Source of the DNA: Odiellus spinosus
Lineage: Eukaryota > Arthropoda > Arachnida > Opiliones > Phalangiidae
NCBI GenBank assembly: GCA_963920705.1
Contig: OY987225.1
Coordinates: 2,244,501 to 2,308,500 of the forward strand
Length of the DNA: 64,000 nucleotides
Direction of reading: 5' to 3'
This document shows positions 1-10,701 of this stretch, in pieces. Each line of letters starts with the position of its first letter. The stretch's first letter is position 1. Position numbers and translations under genes: made by a program. The notes beneath the pieces are model-generated. The model searched no databases, was not told where the DNA came from, and saw nothing but the letters and a program-made list of their open reading frames with translations.

Positions 1-1
1 T

Positions 2-430
2 GGCAAGAAGCCCTTCAAGTGTGACAAATGCAACAGCGTATTTTCCCAAAAAATGAGCTTAAATATACACTACCGCCAACATATCGGCGAAAAACGGTTT
101 AAATGTGACATTTGCGACTACTCGGCAAAGCAAAAAGGCCACTTAGTGAGACATCGTTTCAAACACACTGAAAAAAGACCCTTTCAGTGTGATTTGTGTT
201 TTAACACTTTTAGGAAAAAGATTAATTTAGTCGTGCATAGACGCGTTCATACAGGCGAAAGACCATAAAGTGTTCTCAGTGTTCATACGCCTCAGCCGAT
301 GGAAGCGGTTTGATTAAGCGTAAGAAGAAACATTGCAATGATAATCCATTCAAGAACGATTTTTGCGAGTTTACATCCAAGAAAAAAATTTATTTAACAA
401 AGCATTGAAAAATACACGCGTCTGAAAATT
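2..430 (+). pseudogene. C2H2 zinc-finger protein fragment, decayed
   Basis: The window opens inside an array of C2H2 zinc fingers. Three good fingers follow one another, each with two Cys, a hydrophobic core and two His, joined by TGEK/TGER-type linkers (HIGEKR, HTEKRP, HTGERP). At 266-268 a TAA interrupts the linker. The frame resumes one base later (KCSQC...), so a single-base deletion is the simplest cause. The next finger has lost its first zinc His (Arg instead), the one after has Asn in place of its first Cys, and a TGA lies at 406-408 inside its His spacer. Such proteins normally bind DNA in the nucleus. The combined frameshift, stop and lost ligands indicate a pseudogene or dying paralogue. 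The 5' part lies outside the window, so a functional shorter protein ending at 268 cannot be excluded. Confidence 0.8.
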
Positions 431-571
431 TAACTATCCAGTCAATTGGAACCATTTAAATCCTAAGGGTAACTTTGCCACTCTAATTTCTCCATTGAAA
501 CCTATGTAGTACTTTTACCATAGATTTAGGTAAAATGTATTGTTACAGACTTTATAAACAAACAGAAGTTA

Positions 572-827
572 GGCTGGGTTTTCATAGGAGCGGGTAGCAC
601 GCAAAAATCCAGCGGGTGCGAGAAAAAACTAAAATATCTCGCTCCCGCTAAGCAAAAGACCGTTTTCATAAAAGCGAGTTTTGGCGGGAGAGCGTGTAAA
701 TCGCGGGAAAGAGGGTAAAAAATCGCTACCCGCTCCGATCTAACTCGATTAGATATTCTCGCCCCGCTTTCATTTTCTCGCACCCGCTGGATTTTGACCC
801 GCTACCAGCTCCTTTGAAAACCCAGCT
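572..827. mobile_element. Harbinger-like MITE
   Basis: A 256-bp element has imperfect terminal inverted repeats of about 50 bp starting GGCTGGGTTTTCATAGGAGC and ending in the mirror image GAAAACCCAGCT. It is flanked by TTA on both sides. TTA/TWA duplications with GG-starting ends are typical of PIF/Harbinger. It has no coding capacity. Confidence 0.7.
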
Positions 828-1580
828 TTATGGATGGTATTTTTAGCTATTGGTTTACTAATGTTCAGTGAACTTACAGAACGCTTAATCATAAGGGTTG
901 TCTATATGGTGTTGTGATTATGATTTTAGGAAAGAGTTTATAATGGATACTAGTTTGAATATAAAAATAATTAAACCTAATTAGGCATACAGATCCTTGA
1001 AATGTAAATGTTGATGTTATTAAATGACTATTAACATTGAAATCATTCATCAATTAGTCAAATGGTGTACATACAAACATTTAAGGCAGTAGTAAAGTGT
1101 TAATTAAAATCCAGATATGGCCTTAAAACAAAAATAATTTGGAATTTTAATGTTTAATCACTTATTGCTTGAAAAATATTTCCTGGTTTAACTAGAACAT
1201 ATAATTGTCCAATTTAGTACTTGCACCCGTCGTTTTAAATGTATTATTTATTTTGAAATATGGTAGATTTAAAATATTTGGTTGCAGCTTTGTTTTTTTT
1301 TTTTTTGTTACTACCCTAACATGTCGTAGACCCATATAATGTTGATTATGGGGGGGGTTCTTTCCGATGGTAGAAATGACTATACTAATTTAATTTGTAA
1401 ACCTATTATTCAGTTACAGGGTGTGAATAAATGGGAGTGTACGTAAAAGAGCAATCCTCAAAATAGCGGTTGTCAATTCAGCTGTGACCAAAACCGCAGT
1501 TTGCCTTAACCATAGAAATTGACCCTTGTCAAAAGTAACAGGTAAATGCATCATCAAACGATACAGTTGCCACCAGACTG
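828..1580. other. AT-rich intergenic DNA
   Basis: I see no coding exon, RNA gene or repeat in this stretch, only a poly(T) run near 1292-1306 and a G8 run near 1350. Confidence 0.4.
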
Positions 1581-1581
1581 A

Positions 1582-1650
1582 TGGCGTACACTAAAGAGCG
1601 TTCGACTTAGGATCTGAAGATTGCAGGTTCAAACCCACACAAAGGTAAAT
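1582..1650 (+). ncRNA. tRNA-like sequence (SINE head or tRNA pseudogene)
   Basis: A box-A-like TGGCGTACACT is followed about 40 bases later by a good box B, GGTTCAAACCC. The anticodon-arm region (GACTTAGGATCTGAAGATTGC) resembles tRNA-Arg, but the T stem does not pair and the acceptor ends do not match. It is more likely a tRNA-derived SINE head or dead tRNA than a working gene. No poly(A) tail was found nearby. Confidence 0.35.
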
Positions 1651-2097
1651 TTGAATTAAGTCAAATGTAAACATACGTTTAATACGCTACTCCTGTTCAT
1701 ACGCTATTGAAATTGGTAAAAATCAGGAAGAATTTATGGAAAATTAATAGATTGTAGACATACTTTTATTATTATTTATGTAATTAGTCTTTTTTATTCC
1801 CTTCCGCGATTGATTTTTAATAGTGAACTCACTTCATTAGTCAATTAAATATAAAATATTTACCGTTAAGTAAATGTTATAACTAGGATTTGTAGGAAAA
1901 TAATGCATGCACCGTATGTCTATAGAGTTATTTTAAATTTAGCGAGCGTGGACGTGAGCTAGATCTTATTGGCACGATGTTATATATTGGATGATTATAA
2001 AGGAAAGAAACGTAGGGTGACCACAACAAAAATCTCAAAACATAGGAAAACAGGAAATTTTCCACGGATACCGTCATCTTCTATATTTCATCCCTTA

Positions 2098-2251
2098 TAC
2101 CCTCTTCAGACGAGGCGTAATTAGTCGTGGTTTAATCAGATTTAAACAAAGTTTACATAGGCTTTTCAGTTCAATAAACCTCGGTTAATTTTGAATAAAC
2201 CAAGGTTAAATCTGATTAAACCGGCTAGTTACGCCTCGCCTGAAAAGGGTA
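2098..2251. mobile_element. MITE with TACCC...GGGTA ends
   Basis: A 154-bp inverted-repeat element has arms of about 45 bp, starting TACCCTCTTCAGACGAGGCG and ending CGCCTGAAAAGGGTA. Both arms contain TTTAATCAGATT. A single diverged end of the same family is at about 61308-61380. Confidence 0.65.
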
Positions 2252-2405
2252 TTTCCGAAAAAAGTTAGTCTGATGTGAAGAGGTCCTCAAGAACACTGCA
2301 AAGGTCTTGAGGAAGTCTTTAAGACCTCACCAAGAATTCTTGACCACATAAGACACCCGAAAGACTTCCCCAAGACCTCTTAAGACTAACTTTTTTTGGT
2401 AAGGG
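2252..2405. mobile_element. MITE, GAAAAAAGTTAG family (copy 1)
   Basis: The ends CCGAAAAAAGTTAGTCTGA and AGACTAACTTTTTTTGGTAAGGG are inverted, and the interior is rich in AAGACTTCC/AAGACCTC. It directly abuts the preceding MITE. A fuller copy lies at 3796-4337. Confidence 0.6.
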
Positions 2406-2599
2406 AAGACGCAGGGAAGGGATGTAAAAATTAGGAGACAATTACTTCTCACAATTAACCACTTAATTTTTGAAAAACCTATTAATATTTGGCGAATATG
2501 AAAGGTGTACAATAAATCAAAAAGTCGCTTCTTACCATTCAATCATTTATTAAGATATAAAACTACTTTTATTTATAAGGAAGCGATTTTATATATTTA

Positions 2600-2746
2600 T
2601 CACAATGGTGAGTTAGTACTGTTGTTGTAGTACGATTCTAACCAAGGTGGAATTTCATTGAATGAAAATAGTATATTTCCCAAAGAATGAGCCAGCCCAT
2701 ACTGAATCAGTAAGCAAAAGATGTTCATGAAGAAACCAGGAATGGC
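2600..2746 (-). CDS. SLC13 last coding exon
   Basis: It encodes the final 48 residues, starting AIPGFFMNIFCLLIQYGLAH and ending NNSTNSPL, with TGA at 2602-2600. It provides the last membrane helix and a short, possibly glycosylated, outside tail (NNST). Confidence 0.9.
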   Translation of the reverse strand, partial: AIPGFFMNIFCLLIQYGLAHSLGNILFSFNEIPPWLESYYNNSTNSPL

Positions 2747-5700
2747 CTAAAATATTTGATGATTACAAATTAGTCACTCCCTTGGAAAGAAATAAAACTT
2801 ATTTTTCTTACCATTTCAAAGATGGATATTGATCCTTCTTGCGCCGCCATAGTGTTAGGAATGGTAGCTACTGGTAACATGAATGCGTAGGAAACGACTA
2901 TAGCTGTTGGCACCATGAAATATAGAGGGTTTACGTGCACAGCTATGGCCTTTAAGAAAAAAAAAATGATAATATTAAACCAGTTTATATGGATTTTAGG
3001 GTAGAATTCATCAACGATCATTGCAATCAACGGGAATTTGGGTTTCTCACTCCGTACATAAGAGTCCTCTAGTGGCGAAAGTTGAAACTAAAAAAATCTC
3101 GTGCTTGGTTGCTATGGATAGAGAATAGGCAGACGCGCACGTTTTTGTGTTAGTAACTACTTTTGCCCACACTGTTTGGGCAATTAGAGGACCCGTATGA
3201 ACACCTGGTTTTCTTACTCATCTTCCTGTATTAAGATAGGTGTTCATTCTAAATAGCCCTAGGTTCATCTCGGCCTTGTAAATGATAAACGAATTTGTAT
3301 TCGTCATCGATCAGAAAAAAATTGGTAGAGCGCCCGACTTTACTAATTTGCATATTTTTGTGAATTCCACTTTTAGTGCGCATATAAAAACCTTTTCTTA
3401 CCATTGTACCAATTATTGGTAAAAATATTAAAACCACTAATAAACTGCTAATTATTTCGGTGACGAACGTGCATACGAAGCAGAAAACTAGAAGTAAAAT
3501 GTGTGGATCAAAATGATGAGCTGATTCAAACAAGTCTCTCATGAAAAATGTTAATCCAGTTTTCTGTTGGAATACACAAGCAATAGTTACAATGTCGTCA
3601 CATAACCTTGAATATCATTTAATATATGCTTGAAAAAAGGTATTTCAGGAACCTATATGCAAAACGTTCCATTGAAACTGATTTTACTAACCAGTTCCTA
3701 AGGATCGAATAATAAATTTATCTTCTTTCGAAATGTAGAAACTGTTAAGACTTTTTATTGTTATGAAAATGCGTGCAGGGGCTTTGATTATAACGTACCC
3801 TTACCGAAAAAAGTTAGCCTGATCGGAAGAGGTCTTCAAGAACCCTACAAAAGTCTTGGGGAAGTCTATAAGACTTCCCCGAGACTTCTTGACATATTGA
3901 AAGACTTCCACAAGACTTTTTGACATAATGAAAGACTTCCCGAAGACCTCTTAAAGACCGAGACCAGAGAAAAATTTTCTCGTGCGCGAATTTCAGCCCC
4001 CTTCTCAACCTCGAAGCCGATTGACCACCCCCTGGAGCGCTTGAACGGTCGCTCTTTTGTTAGGCTTTAAGAAGCTTGTCCTATCATAGTAGTGGTGGCC
4101 ACTTTTACTATTTTCTTATATTTTTATGCTTTTGTAGTCAGCTAACACCTGCAGCAGTACGGCTGCTGGATCAAAAAACCTAACAAAAGAGTGACCGTGC
4201 AGGCGCCCCAGGGGATGGTCAATCATCTTAGAGAAGGGGGCTGAAATCTTCTCTGTTCTCGGTCTTTAAGACTACATAAGACATCTGAAAGACTTCCCCA
4301 AGACCTCTTAAGACTTAGCTTTTTTTGGTAAGGGGTATGCGACACTATTAGCCTAAGTTTGTGTAGCGCTTCTCAGTTTCCGACTGGAGCATCCTTCAGA
4401 ATCCAATCCAAACAAGTTCAACTGAGCCTCGTCTCCCCCGTTTGCGAGGCAGTAGTTTACTTTTTTAAATTTTTTTCTGAAATAAGTCTTAAAGTCCTAT
4501 TATCCTTTAAAACCAAATTTGTATCAATTCTTTATTTTGAAAAAGAATCCTATGCTCCTTAGAAGGAATTGATATTTATCCCTGCCAGTGTAAATGTGTT
4601 GCAAAATTTCACCTATAGCCAACATTGTATTTTGTTCTGCCTCACCCAAACACAAAAATATTCGTGCATCCTTTAATTCATATTAGAATATTAAGCTATC
4701 AACTTACATCTAGTAGTCCCGAAAGTGAAAGAATTCCGCCTATAATGAGTATAATTCCGAATGAAAGGTGTTTTTCCAAGTCCTTCCAGTGGAAAAGTCT
4801 TTCCCCAGTCAGTTTTTTAGGATCAGCCGGGAGAATAAATAAAAAGAAAACCGCCATAACCAACGGAGTGGCTTCCGTAATCGCCCTATAATCAAATTGT
4901 CACTCTTATTGCTGAAAAATATTAATTAATTTCTGACACTCACACTTTATTTTGCAATGATTCCTCCCAACCTCGAACGAAAGAAGATGATTTGAAGATG
5001 AAAAGAAAAACGACGAGGAGACTGACCAAACCGACGCACAGTTCTTTATAACTAAAAATAATTAAATTACGGTATTGTCAGAAATAGATTAACCAAATTA
5101 TCAGCGAGCGCTTAGTTCGGGAAATGCATTTTTTTCTGGAGTGAATTGGGAGGGTAAGCGGCCACAGGAAAATAAAAAAACGCCTCTAGTGATGAAAAAA
5201 AATATTTGCCTTGCGTAAATAATCGACCTAGGCTTAGCGCTAGCTATACGGTGTTCGTAATAAGAAAATTCTGATGTATCTTTTATATGTAAAAGATATT
5301 TTTAAAACAATTTTATTATTAAATAGATTGAAAATCCTTGTTCGATTCGTGGCGGTTATATCATGTCAGGAAGGGGTTGAAAATGTCACGCCTACTTAGG
5401 CCCGAGGTCGCGTCACCCTATGCTATAGGCGGAGGAATTAAAAAACTGAGGTGAGTTATGCTGCTACTTTTTAAAGCCTAGTATCATACGCTCCCGGTAA
5501 AACTAGTGTTATTTTAAATAGTAGGATCAGTTGTATAATTTTTCACGTTCTTTCCTTGTTTCAGGTCAAACCTGAAATTAAAAATTCTAACCCCTGAAAG
5601 GACAGAAATTAAAAATTAACTTTGAAACAAATATGAGTCACAGTCTAAGAATTTAGAAAGTTTGTTGTAAAAATTGCTATAAAATTGGATTGTATAACTT

Positions 5701-8700
5701 AATGAGGTATTGTCCGTCTGTTTATATATGGATTCCTTTTTTTACCCGTAAATACCCGTCCTGCCAATTTCTAGCGTGAGGACATGAAGCTTACAAGAAG
5801 TAGTTTTAACCACGTCTTACAAACTTCTCTTCCAAGTGCTAAAATAACAGACTGTAAACCTTCAAGGATAAGATACTCACCTTATTGGACCAGTTTTTAA
5901 AGCTTTCCCGTCACTTTTTAAAGACAGTGGAATGTGACGACATCTGGAATGAGGCATTTTCCGATTAATTTGTTTGCAAAGAACAAACTCGTACTCTACG
6001 TTCGATGGTTAATAACTTTCAATTAGGGTACGCGTATTAATTTCTTTAGTGAATTTAGTACCCCTTTTTTTAAAAAAAACTTACTTCAATTTGACAAAGT
6101 ACCACCACAAAACGATGACTCCAATGGTTACGTCAAGGATCAGTGATACCACTCCATAAACCAAAAAGCTGGGGAAAGTTAACGTATTTTCTTGGGGAAA
6201 CATCCTAATGATACAAAATTAATATTAGTTTTAAAAATGTCGCAATATTCTTCCGCATAAACTCAACCACCTAGGGTTATTAAAGACACAGGGTATATAA
6301 AGAACTTAACGGACTGATTTTCTGATAATTTGCAAAAGCGTGGCCAAAGATCATGCTTTAAATTTTATAACTGGTTTAGATCCTACGGACTCTAAAAATT
6401 ACTTCACTTGGAAAATAAGCACGTCCTCTCGCCTTCAGAGCATACTACTTTTAACTAAAGATAACAATACCCGTCGATCATATATAGGCAGCCTTTAATG
6501 GATAACAGTACTGGCAAAAGTAGTAACTAACATACCTACGGGCATCGCTACTATGGCCAAAGAATAGGCAGACGCGCACGTGGGTTTTATGTTAGTTCTT
6601 ACTTTTACCCGCACTGTTTGGGCTATTACAGGATGCTTAGAAACCCCATTAGGTTTCGACATATCTAATAAGATATATATTCAGTTATTACTAGTCCTAG
6701 GTGCAGAGATACAAACAGATATTTATGAAGAATGAAACCATTTATCAGAAGCCAATGAAATCCTCCTTTGAAGTCTATTACTCCCGGGTCTCTGTATGGG
6801 GTAGTTTCAAAAAGCGCGATTCGTACGCCTCCAAACGGTAGATATTTTCGGAGCTTGAGTTCGTCGAGCGAATATCTCTAGCAGCCTTGGAGTTCGTCAA
6901 AAAAACGTCCTCGTTTGTGGAGAGAGAGAATTTCCAATTTTCCGTAGACAGGGGGGTATGAAGTAGGACCCCTCCGATCTCGTAAAATTGAGAATTTTAC
7001 CCATACAGAGAGGAGCGCTATATGGAACATTAGAGTAGTAGACTTCAAAGGAGGGTTTCATCGGCTTCTGCATTTATGAATAACCTAAATAAGTGTAGAA
7101 TTTTGTTGAAATTCAGTTTGTTAACTATTAAAAAAACAAGATTGTTATCTGTAAGCATAGTCACGTCTCTTATGATTGTAAACGATCTAACGCCCAAAAA
7201 TATTTCAACGTGTGAGTCAAAGTTTAAAGTAAATATTTATATCCCTATAACCAGTTCTTCCATAAGCTAAAATTGGTCGTTGGAAAATCTTTGCGTGCCA
7301 CACGCTTAAAGGGAAAATGGTTCTTAGTTCCAATAAAGGATTTTTAACCTTTGCCTTTTGTAACCCTGGAAAACTAAAGTCTTCATACCTACCTTCTAAC
7401 CTCCTGTACTAGAATTATATTCGCTATTGTACCAATTAGTGTACTGGCTCCCCCTATATTAGCACCGTAAACAACAGCCAATAAGGTTGCTTTAAATAAG
7501 AGCTTCAAGTTCTTTGGTGTTTCAGTACTGCCTTCAGTCGCGAGCCTACCAGAGCAAAAGAAAAGTTATTGGGTGTTTAATTTGGTTTTAGATATAAAGC
7601 AGGAATAAATAAATAAATGTAGAAGGAAAATATTGCTTAATCTTAAGAAATATCTAATTGGCTCTCCTGATTAGACGCTTATGACGTCATGTTAAAAACA
7701 TATTTGGTTGCCCTGGTTATGACCCAGTTTCGTCTAATGAAAATAGGAGATCTCCCTCTAAAATAAGGGGGTCGTGGACTATGATACGAACTCGCATATC
7801 AATTCCTGCATGCATTGAAAAATACTTAAGGACTGCTAATTTTTAGTTTAAACGAATTTTAATAAAGTCTTCGTGGTATATATTGTAATGATTAAATATC
7901 CAATTTCAATTTTATTTATGCTTCCTTAAATTTTAGGATAATTAAACAAGAAACGTATTATTTATAATCAAATAGGAGCGTTGAAAATATAAAATCTCCA
8001 AAAAGGTATTAATCCAGCTAGCCTAAATCCTTTTTCATGCAGATGAAAATGAAGACAAATATGTTTGAAAATCCGCAGCTAATTATTTTCCCAATTCACA
8101 GCCCACCAAAAGAAATTTGAATTTTGGTCTCTCTTCGATTAGCCGCAGGCACTCACTCTTTCATTATACCAGTTAGTCCAAATTCAACTTTGATAATTAA
8201 TTGCGTATTAACTAAAACCCTTTGGTCAGTTTTAAAGTTTTTATTTATGCTTTGGAGCTCCTAATGTATTATAAATAACACGTTTTCATTATCTGATGTT
8301 TAGTATTCTGTGCAAGCGCAAGCGTACGATGATATGGGCTGATCGTCATGCGTAATGCAATTCCGATTCCCCTAAAAAAATAAAAGGGTGTGGAAATATA
8401 CTTATAAACATGTATTAGTAAGAGCCAAAAGTAATGAAACTTAAATTTTATCGCATGGTATAGAAATTTATTTGAAGGAGAATTTTTGTGCCATAAGTCT
8501 TTTTCAATGCGTTAGCTACAACGGTTATCCCTATTAACAATGGACGCATATCTTAGTAGATAAAGAAAAACAACAAAATATAGCGATTATAAGCGCCCTC
8601 TATCGGCAAATCGTGCAAAAGTAGTAACCAACAAAATATCGGGTGTGGCAGTAATAGATAAAGAATAGGAAGACACACGCAAAGTTTTGTTAGTTTCTAC

Positions 8701-10701
8701 TTTTACCTTCTTGAGCCACTAGAGGACGCTTATCAACGCCAGATTCTGTTAGTATTCAGTAGGTTTTATATTATTTAAAGTAAAGGGGTTTAAAATGGAG
8801 CCGCGTGAATACAATGATTAACTAAGGGCGCGTGTATATATAATGCTGATCAAGGCGCAAGTGACAGTAAAAATATGGTTTTAAGTAAGCTGCGTTCGAT
8901 TCGAACCATTTCAAAACATTTCGCTACAGTCGTGTATGAAGGGGGAACCGCTTTTCTTGAATCCATCTGAATCGATTTCTCAAAACAAGTTTCAAACCGA
9001 TTCGGCTAAAACAATCTACAGATGAAACTACAATAAAAATCGGTTTATGATGATGACATGTGAACAGATGACGATTCCGAGGGATTTAAATATATATTTG
9101 ATTATATGAAAAGTCAATCACTTTATCCCAAAAAAGTAAAAAAGTAGCTTAATACTATAATAAAGGTCCAGGTAAATGTACGGGCAGATTCTGATTCGAG
9201 ACACTCTAAACGGGCGCAGTCAGTGTAAATAGTGAAATTGGAAGCGGCACGCTTTAGAGAAATTGCAGAGTTGGGGGAAGACTATATAGCCAAGCGCGGG
9301 TGCCAAAATTCAGTCTCTAGCTCTCTCCCAACTCAAAATATCGAGGAAGAGTCCAAACCACTCGAGCCAGACAGGGGTGATGACTCTTTTGGCTATTTTT
9401 AAGTGATGGCTATGACGTAAAACTGGGCCTTTGCTGATAGTATTAATCGAGTCATGTCGCGTGTAGACTTTGAAGATTCATTTTTGGTTTTTGATAAATA
9501 TTGTCTTACTTTTCTTTAATTAGCTCAGCATTTGAGTTGGAAATTACACTTATATCGCTTTTGCTCGAATCCATGGCTGCGTTTTTCTCGTATTCTCTGA
9601 ACTGTGCCTTGGCTATGGTGATCATCATAGAGGTTACGACAGTGTTTGAAAACCACATCGTCATTAAAGCAGTTGTCATTGAATATGCCATTAGAAGTCT
9701 TTTGAAATAAATGGATAGCAATTAGATAAGCTTAATTTCATAAGTAAGAAAGGTTTAAAGATTAAACAAGGAAAGAGCATGAAACATTAACTCGTCTTCA
9801 TTATCCCAATAATCAGAAGCCGATGAAACCCTCCTTTGAAGTCTACTACTCCAATGTTACATATAGCGCTCCTCTCTGTATGGGTAAAATTCCCAATTTT
9901 ACGAGTTAGAAGGGGTCCTACTTCATCCCCCTGTCTACGGAAAATTGGAAATTCTCTCTCTCCACAAACGACGACGTTTTTGGACGAACTCCGAGGCTGC
10001 TAGAGATATTCGCTTGACGAACTCACCCTCCGAAAACATCTACCGTTTGGAGGCGTACGAATCGCGCCTTTTGAGAATAACCCATACAGAGAGGGGTAGA
10101 CAAGACCCGGGAGTAATAGACTTCAAAGGAGGGTTTCATCGGCTTCTGCAATAATAAATAATTATACCAATCGGGAAATATAACGGAGCAGAAACGGAGT
10201 GTTAATTTCACTTCATAATTTGTTTCAAAGTTACAAAGTATCCCTTACTTAAATGGACTGGTTCTGGCAAACTTCAAGACGTTAGTGGCAATTCTTTTAC
10301 TTAGTCCACTTTCATCGAAACTGGCGCCTAATATCCATCCTCCAAATAACAGCATTCCAATTTCCTAGAATTATTTTGAATTGAATTAAAATCCTGCCAG
10401 GACAATAACATAAGTAAAGTAACACAAACGTCCACTAATGAAGTGGCTGGCGAACCTAATAAACTTTTTGCTATACACAAGTGTACAGTTGCGGTTTTAC
10501 TTATTTTTGTTTTTTTTAATTAAAAAAAATCAAATAAAATGTACAAATAAAAATAATCTTACATTGAAATAGTAACTGCAAACTTCGGTGGTACTCATGA
10601 TGTCGAAGATAGGAAGAATTATAACCGGTAACATTGAAGTTATAGGCATTGGAATTACTTCGGTTGTCCATAGTGTTGTAAGCAAAATCAACACGTAAAA
10701 A
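2600..10701 (-). CDS. SLC13/INDY-family sodium-coupled anion transporter (main exon block)
   Basis: This is a membrane symporter of the SLC13 (INDY, NaDC/NaS) family, which moves di- or tricarboxylates or sulfate with sodium across the plasma membrane. Ten coding exons in transcript order: 10701-10563, 10364-10249, 9698-9510, 7545-7393, 6204-6085, 5051-4944, 4885-4708, 3563-3402, 2949-2812, 2746-2600. All junctions are GT-AG and every codon phase matches across introns. Diagnostic motifs run in family order: LWTTEVIPMPITSMLPV, FGGWILG, TMWFSNTVVTSMM (first SNT loop), YGANIGGASTLIGT, the FGIILIIGG helix, TFVTEIISS, then FMLPVATIPN near the C terminus. With exon 1 the protein is about 515 residues, slightly short of the usual 540-600. 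The second SNT site reads SSL, and the two TPPN/GPN-type loops read TIAN and TIPN. The exons remain open, so it is probably expressed, perhaps with altered substrate. Introns hold MITEs. Confidence 0.93.
2812..2949 (-). CDS. SLC13 exon: VNPLYF...FMLPVATIPN
   Basis: It encodes 46 residues starting AIAVHVNPLYFMVP and containing YAFMLPVATIPNTM, the hallmark SLC13 C-terminal motif (normally LPVATPPN). A long T tract precedes the acceptor. Confidence 0.95.
3062..3199. mobile_element. MITE, CCTCTAGTGGC family (copy 1)
   Basis: This short element lies in an SLC13 intron. It has inverted ends (GTCCTCTAGTGGC / AATTAGAGGAC) and an interior with GAATAGGCAGACGCGCACG and TTAGTAACTACTTTTGCCC. Related copies are near 6503-6632 and 8593-8729. 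Confidence 0.55.
3402..3563 (-). CDS. SLC13 exon: second SNT loop (altered)
   Basis: It encodes 54 residues, KTGLTFFMRDLF through TFVTEIISSLLVVLIFLPII to GTM. The position of the second SNT motif (normally TEFxSNTAT) reads SSL. The acceptor follows a TTGTGTATTCCAACAG tract; donor GTAAGA. Confidence 0.9.
3796..4337. mobile_element. MITE, GAAAAAAGTTAG family (copy 2), carrying a nested MITE
   Basis: The ends are TACCCTTACCGAAAAAAGTT and CTTTTTTTGGTAAGGGGTA, inverted. The interior shares AAGACTTCC/AAGACCTC runs with the copy at 2252-2405. It is split by the foldback at 3950-4271. Confidence 0.65.
3950..4271. mobile_element. Nested foldback MITE, CTTAAAGACCGAGA family
   Basis: Long inverted arms of about 130 bp start CTTAAAGACCGAGACCAGAG and share CAGCCCCCTTCTC, the TGACC...CCCCTGG segment and CTCTTTTGTTAGG. 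It is inserted inside the larger MITE. Confidence 0.6.
4708..4885 (-). CDS. SLC13 exon: ATPLVMA and IIGG helices
   Basis: It encodes 59 residues: AITEATPLVMAVFFLFILPA, a polar loop with LFHWKDLEKH, then FGIILIIGGILSLSGLLD. This corresponds to FILP...W...WGVILLLGGGFALA of SLC13. Donor GTAAGT. Confidence 0.92.
4944..5051 (-). CDS. SLC13 exon: short helix before ATPL
   Basis: It encodes 35 residues (YKELCVGLVSLLVVFLFIFK then a loop to SLQNK). The GTGAGT donor splits a Val codon that joins to AITEATPLVMAV, the family's GWxxx..DATxALL region. Confidence 0.85.
6085..6204 (-). CDS. SLC13 exon: MFP...WWYF helix
   Basis: It encodes MFPQENTLTFPSFLVYG and a hydrophobic helix ending VLWWYFVKL, the family's ...WxxxALPxxLxxLxxxWLWL region. 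It has an ATTAG acceptor, a GTAAGT donor and matching phases. Confidence 0.88.
6503..6632. mobile_element. MITE, CCTCTAGTGGC family (copy 2, diverged)
   Basis: It shares AAAAGTAGTAACTAACA, GAATAGGCAGACGCGCACG and TACCCGCACTGTTTGGGC with copy 1; the ends are eroded. It lies upstream of the SLC13 exon at 6204-6085. Confidence 0.5.
6746..7070 (-). mobile_element. MITE family A, copy 1
   Basis: The terminal inverted repeats are about 38 bp (CAGAAGCC.ATGAAA...; mirror GGTTTCATCGGCTTCTG). A perfect 7-bp duplication CATTTAT lies at 6739-6745 and 7071-7077. It is in an SLC13 intron, in the opposite orientation to copy 2. Confidence 0.85.
7393..7545 (-). CDS. SLC13 exon: NIGG/GT loop
   Basis: It encodes 50 residues containing AVVYGANIGGASTLIGTIAN. 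The family consensus after GT is normally G/P-P-N; here it is I-A-N. Donor GTAGGT. Confidence 0.92.
8593..8729. mobile_element. MITE, CCTCTAGTGGC family (copy 3)
   Basis: Clear inverted ends GCGCCCTCTATCGGC and GCCACTAGAGGACGC surround mirrored AAAAGTAG.AAC.AACAAAA segments. The flanks TTATAA/TTATCA may be a decayed target duplication. Confidence 0.6.
9510..9698 (-). CDS. SLC13 exon: first SNT loop
   Basis: It encodes LLMAYSMTTALMTMWFSNTV and a following cytoplasmic linker rich in Ser and charged residues (to ELIKE). The SNT sodium/substrate motif is intact. The phase-2 donor GTAAGA joins to the next exon as ...IKEK-LATEG. Confidence 0.92.
9814..10148 (+). mobile_element. MITE family A, copy 2
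   Basis: 335 bp, ends CAGAAGCCGATGAAACCC and GGGTTTCATCGGCTTCTG, perfect 7-bp duplication CAATAAT at 9807-9813 and 10149-10155. It lies between the SLC13 exons 10249 and 9698. The open frames across it are incidental. Confidence 0.87.
10249..10364 (-). CDS. SLC13 exon: GGW/ESGL helix
   Basis: It starts EIGMLLFGGWILGASFDESG and runs to TSPF plus two bases. It corresponds to the family's MLFIGGLI...HKRIA segment. Donor GTAAGG. Confidence 0.9.
10563..10701 (-). CDS. SLC13 exon: CTEVIP-type helix region
   Basis: It encodes 46 residues from FYVLILLTTLW to VCSYYFN and includes TEVIPMPITSMLP, the most conserved N-terminal SLC13 segment. The acceptor is AAAAG with a weak pyrimidine tract; the donor is GTAAGA. 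One leading base completes a split codon. Confidence 0.9.

Noticed and set aside
3814..4008. 64-codon minus-strand frame
   Set aside because: It is formed by AAGACTTCC repeats across two nested MITEs.
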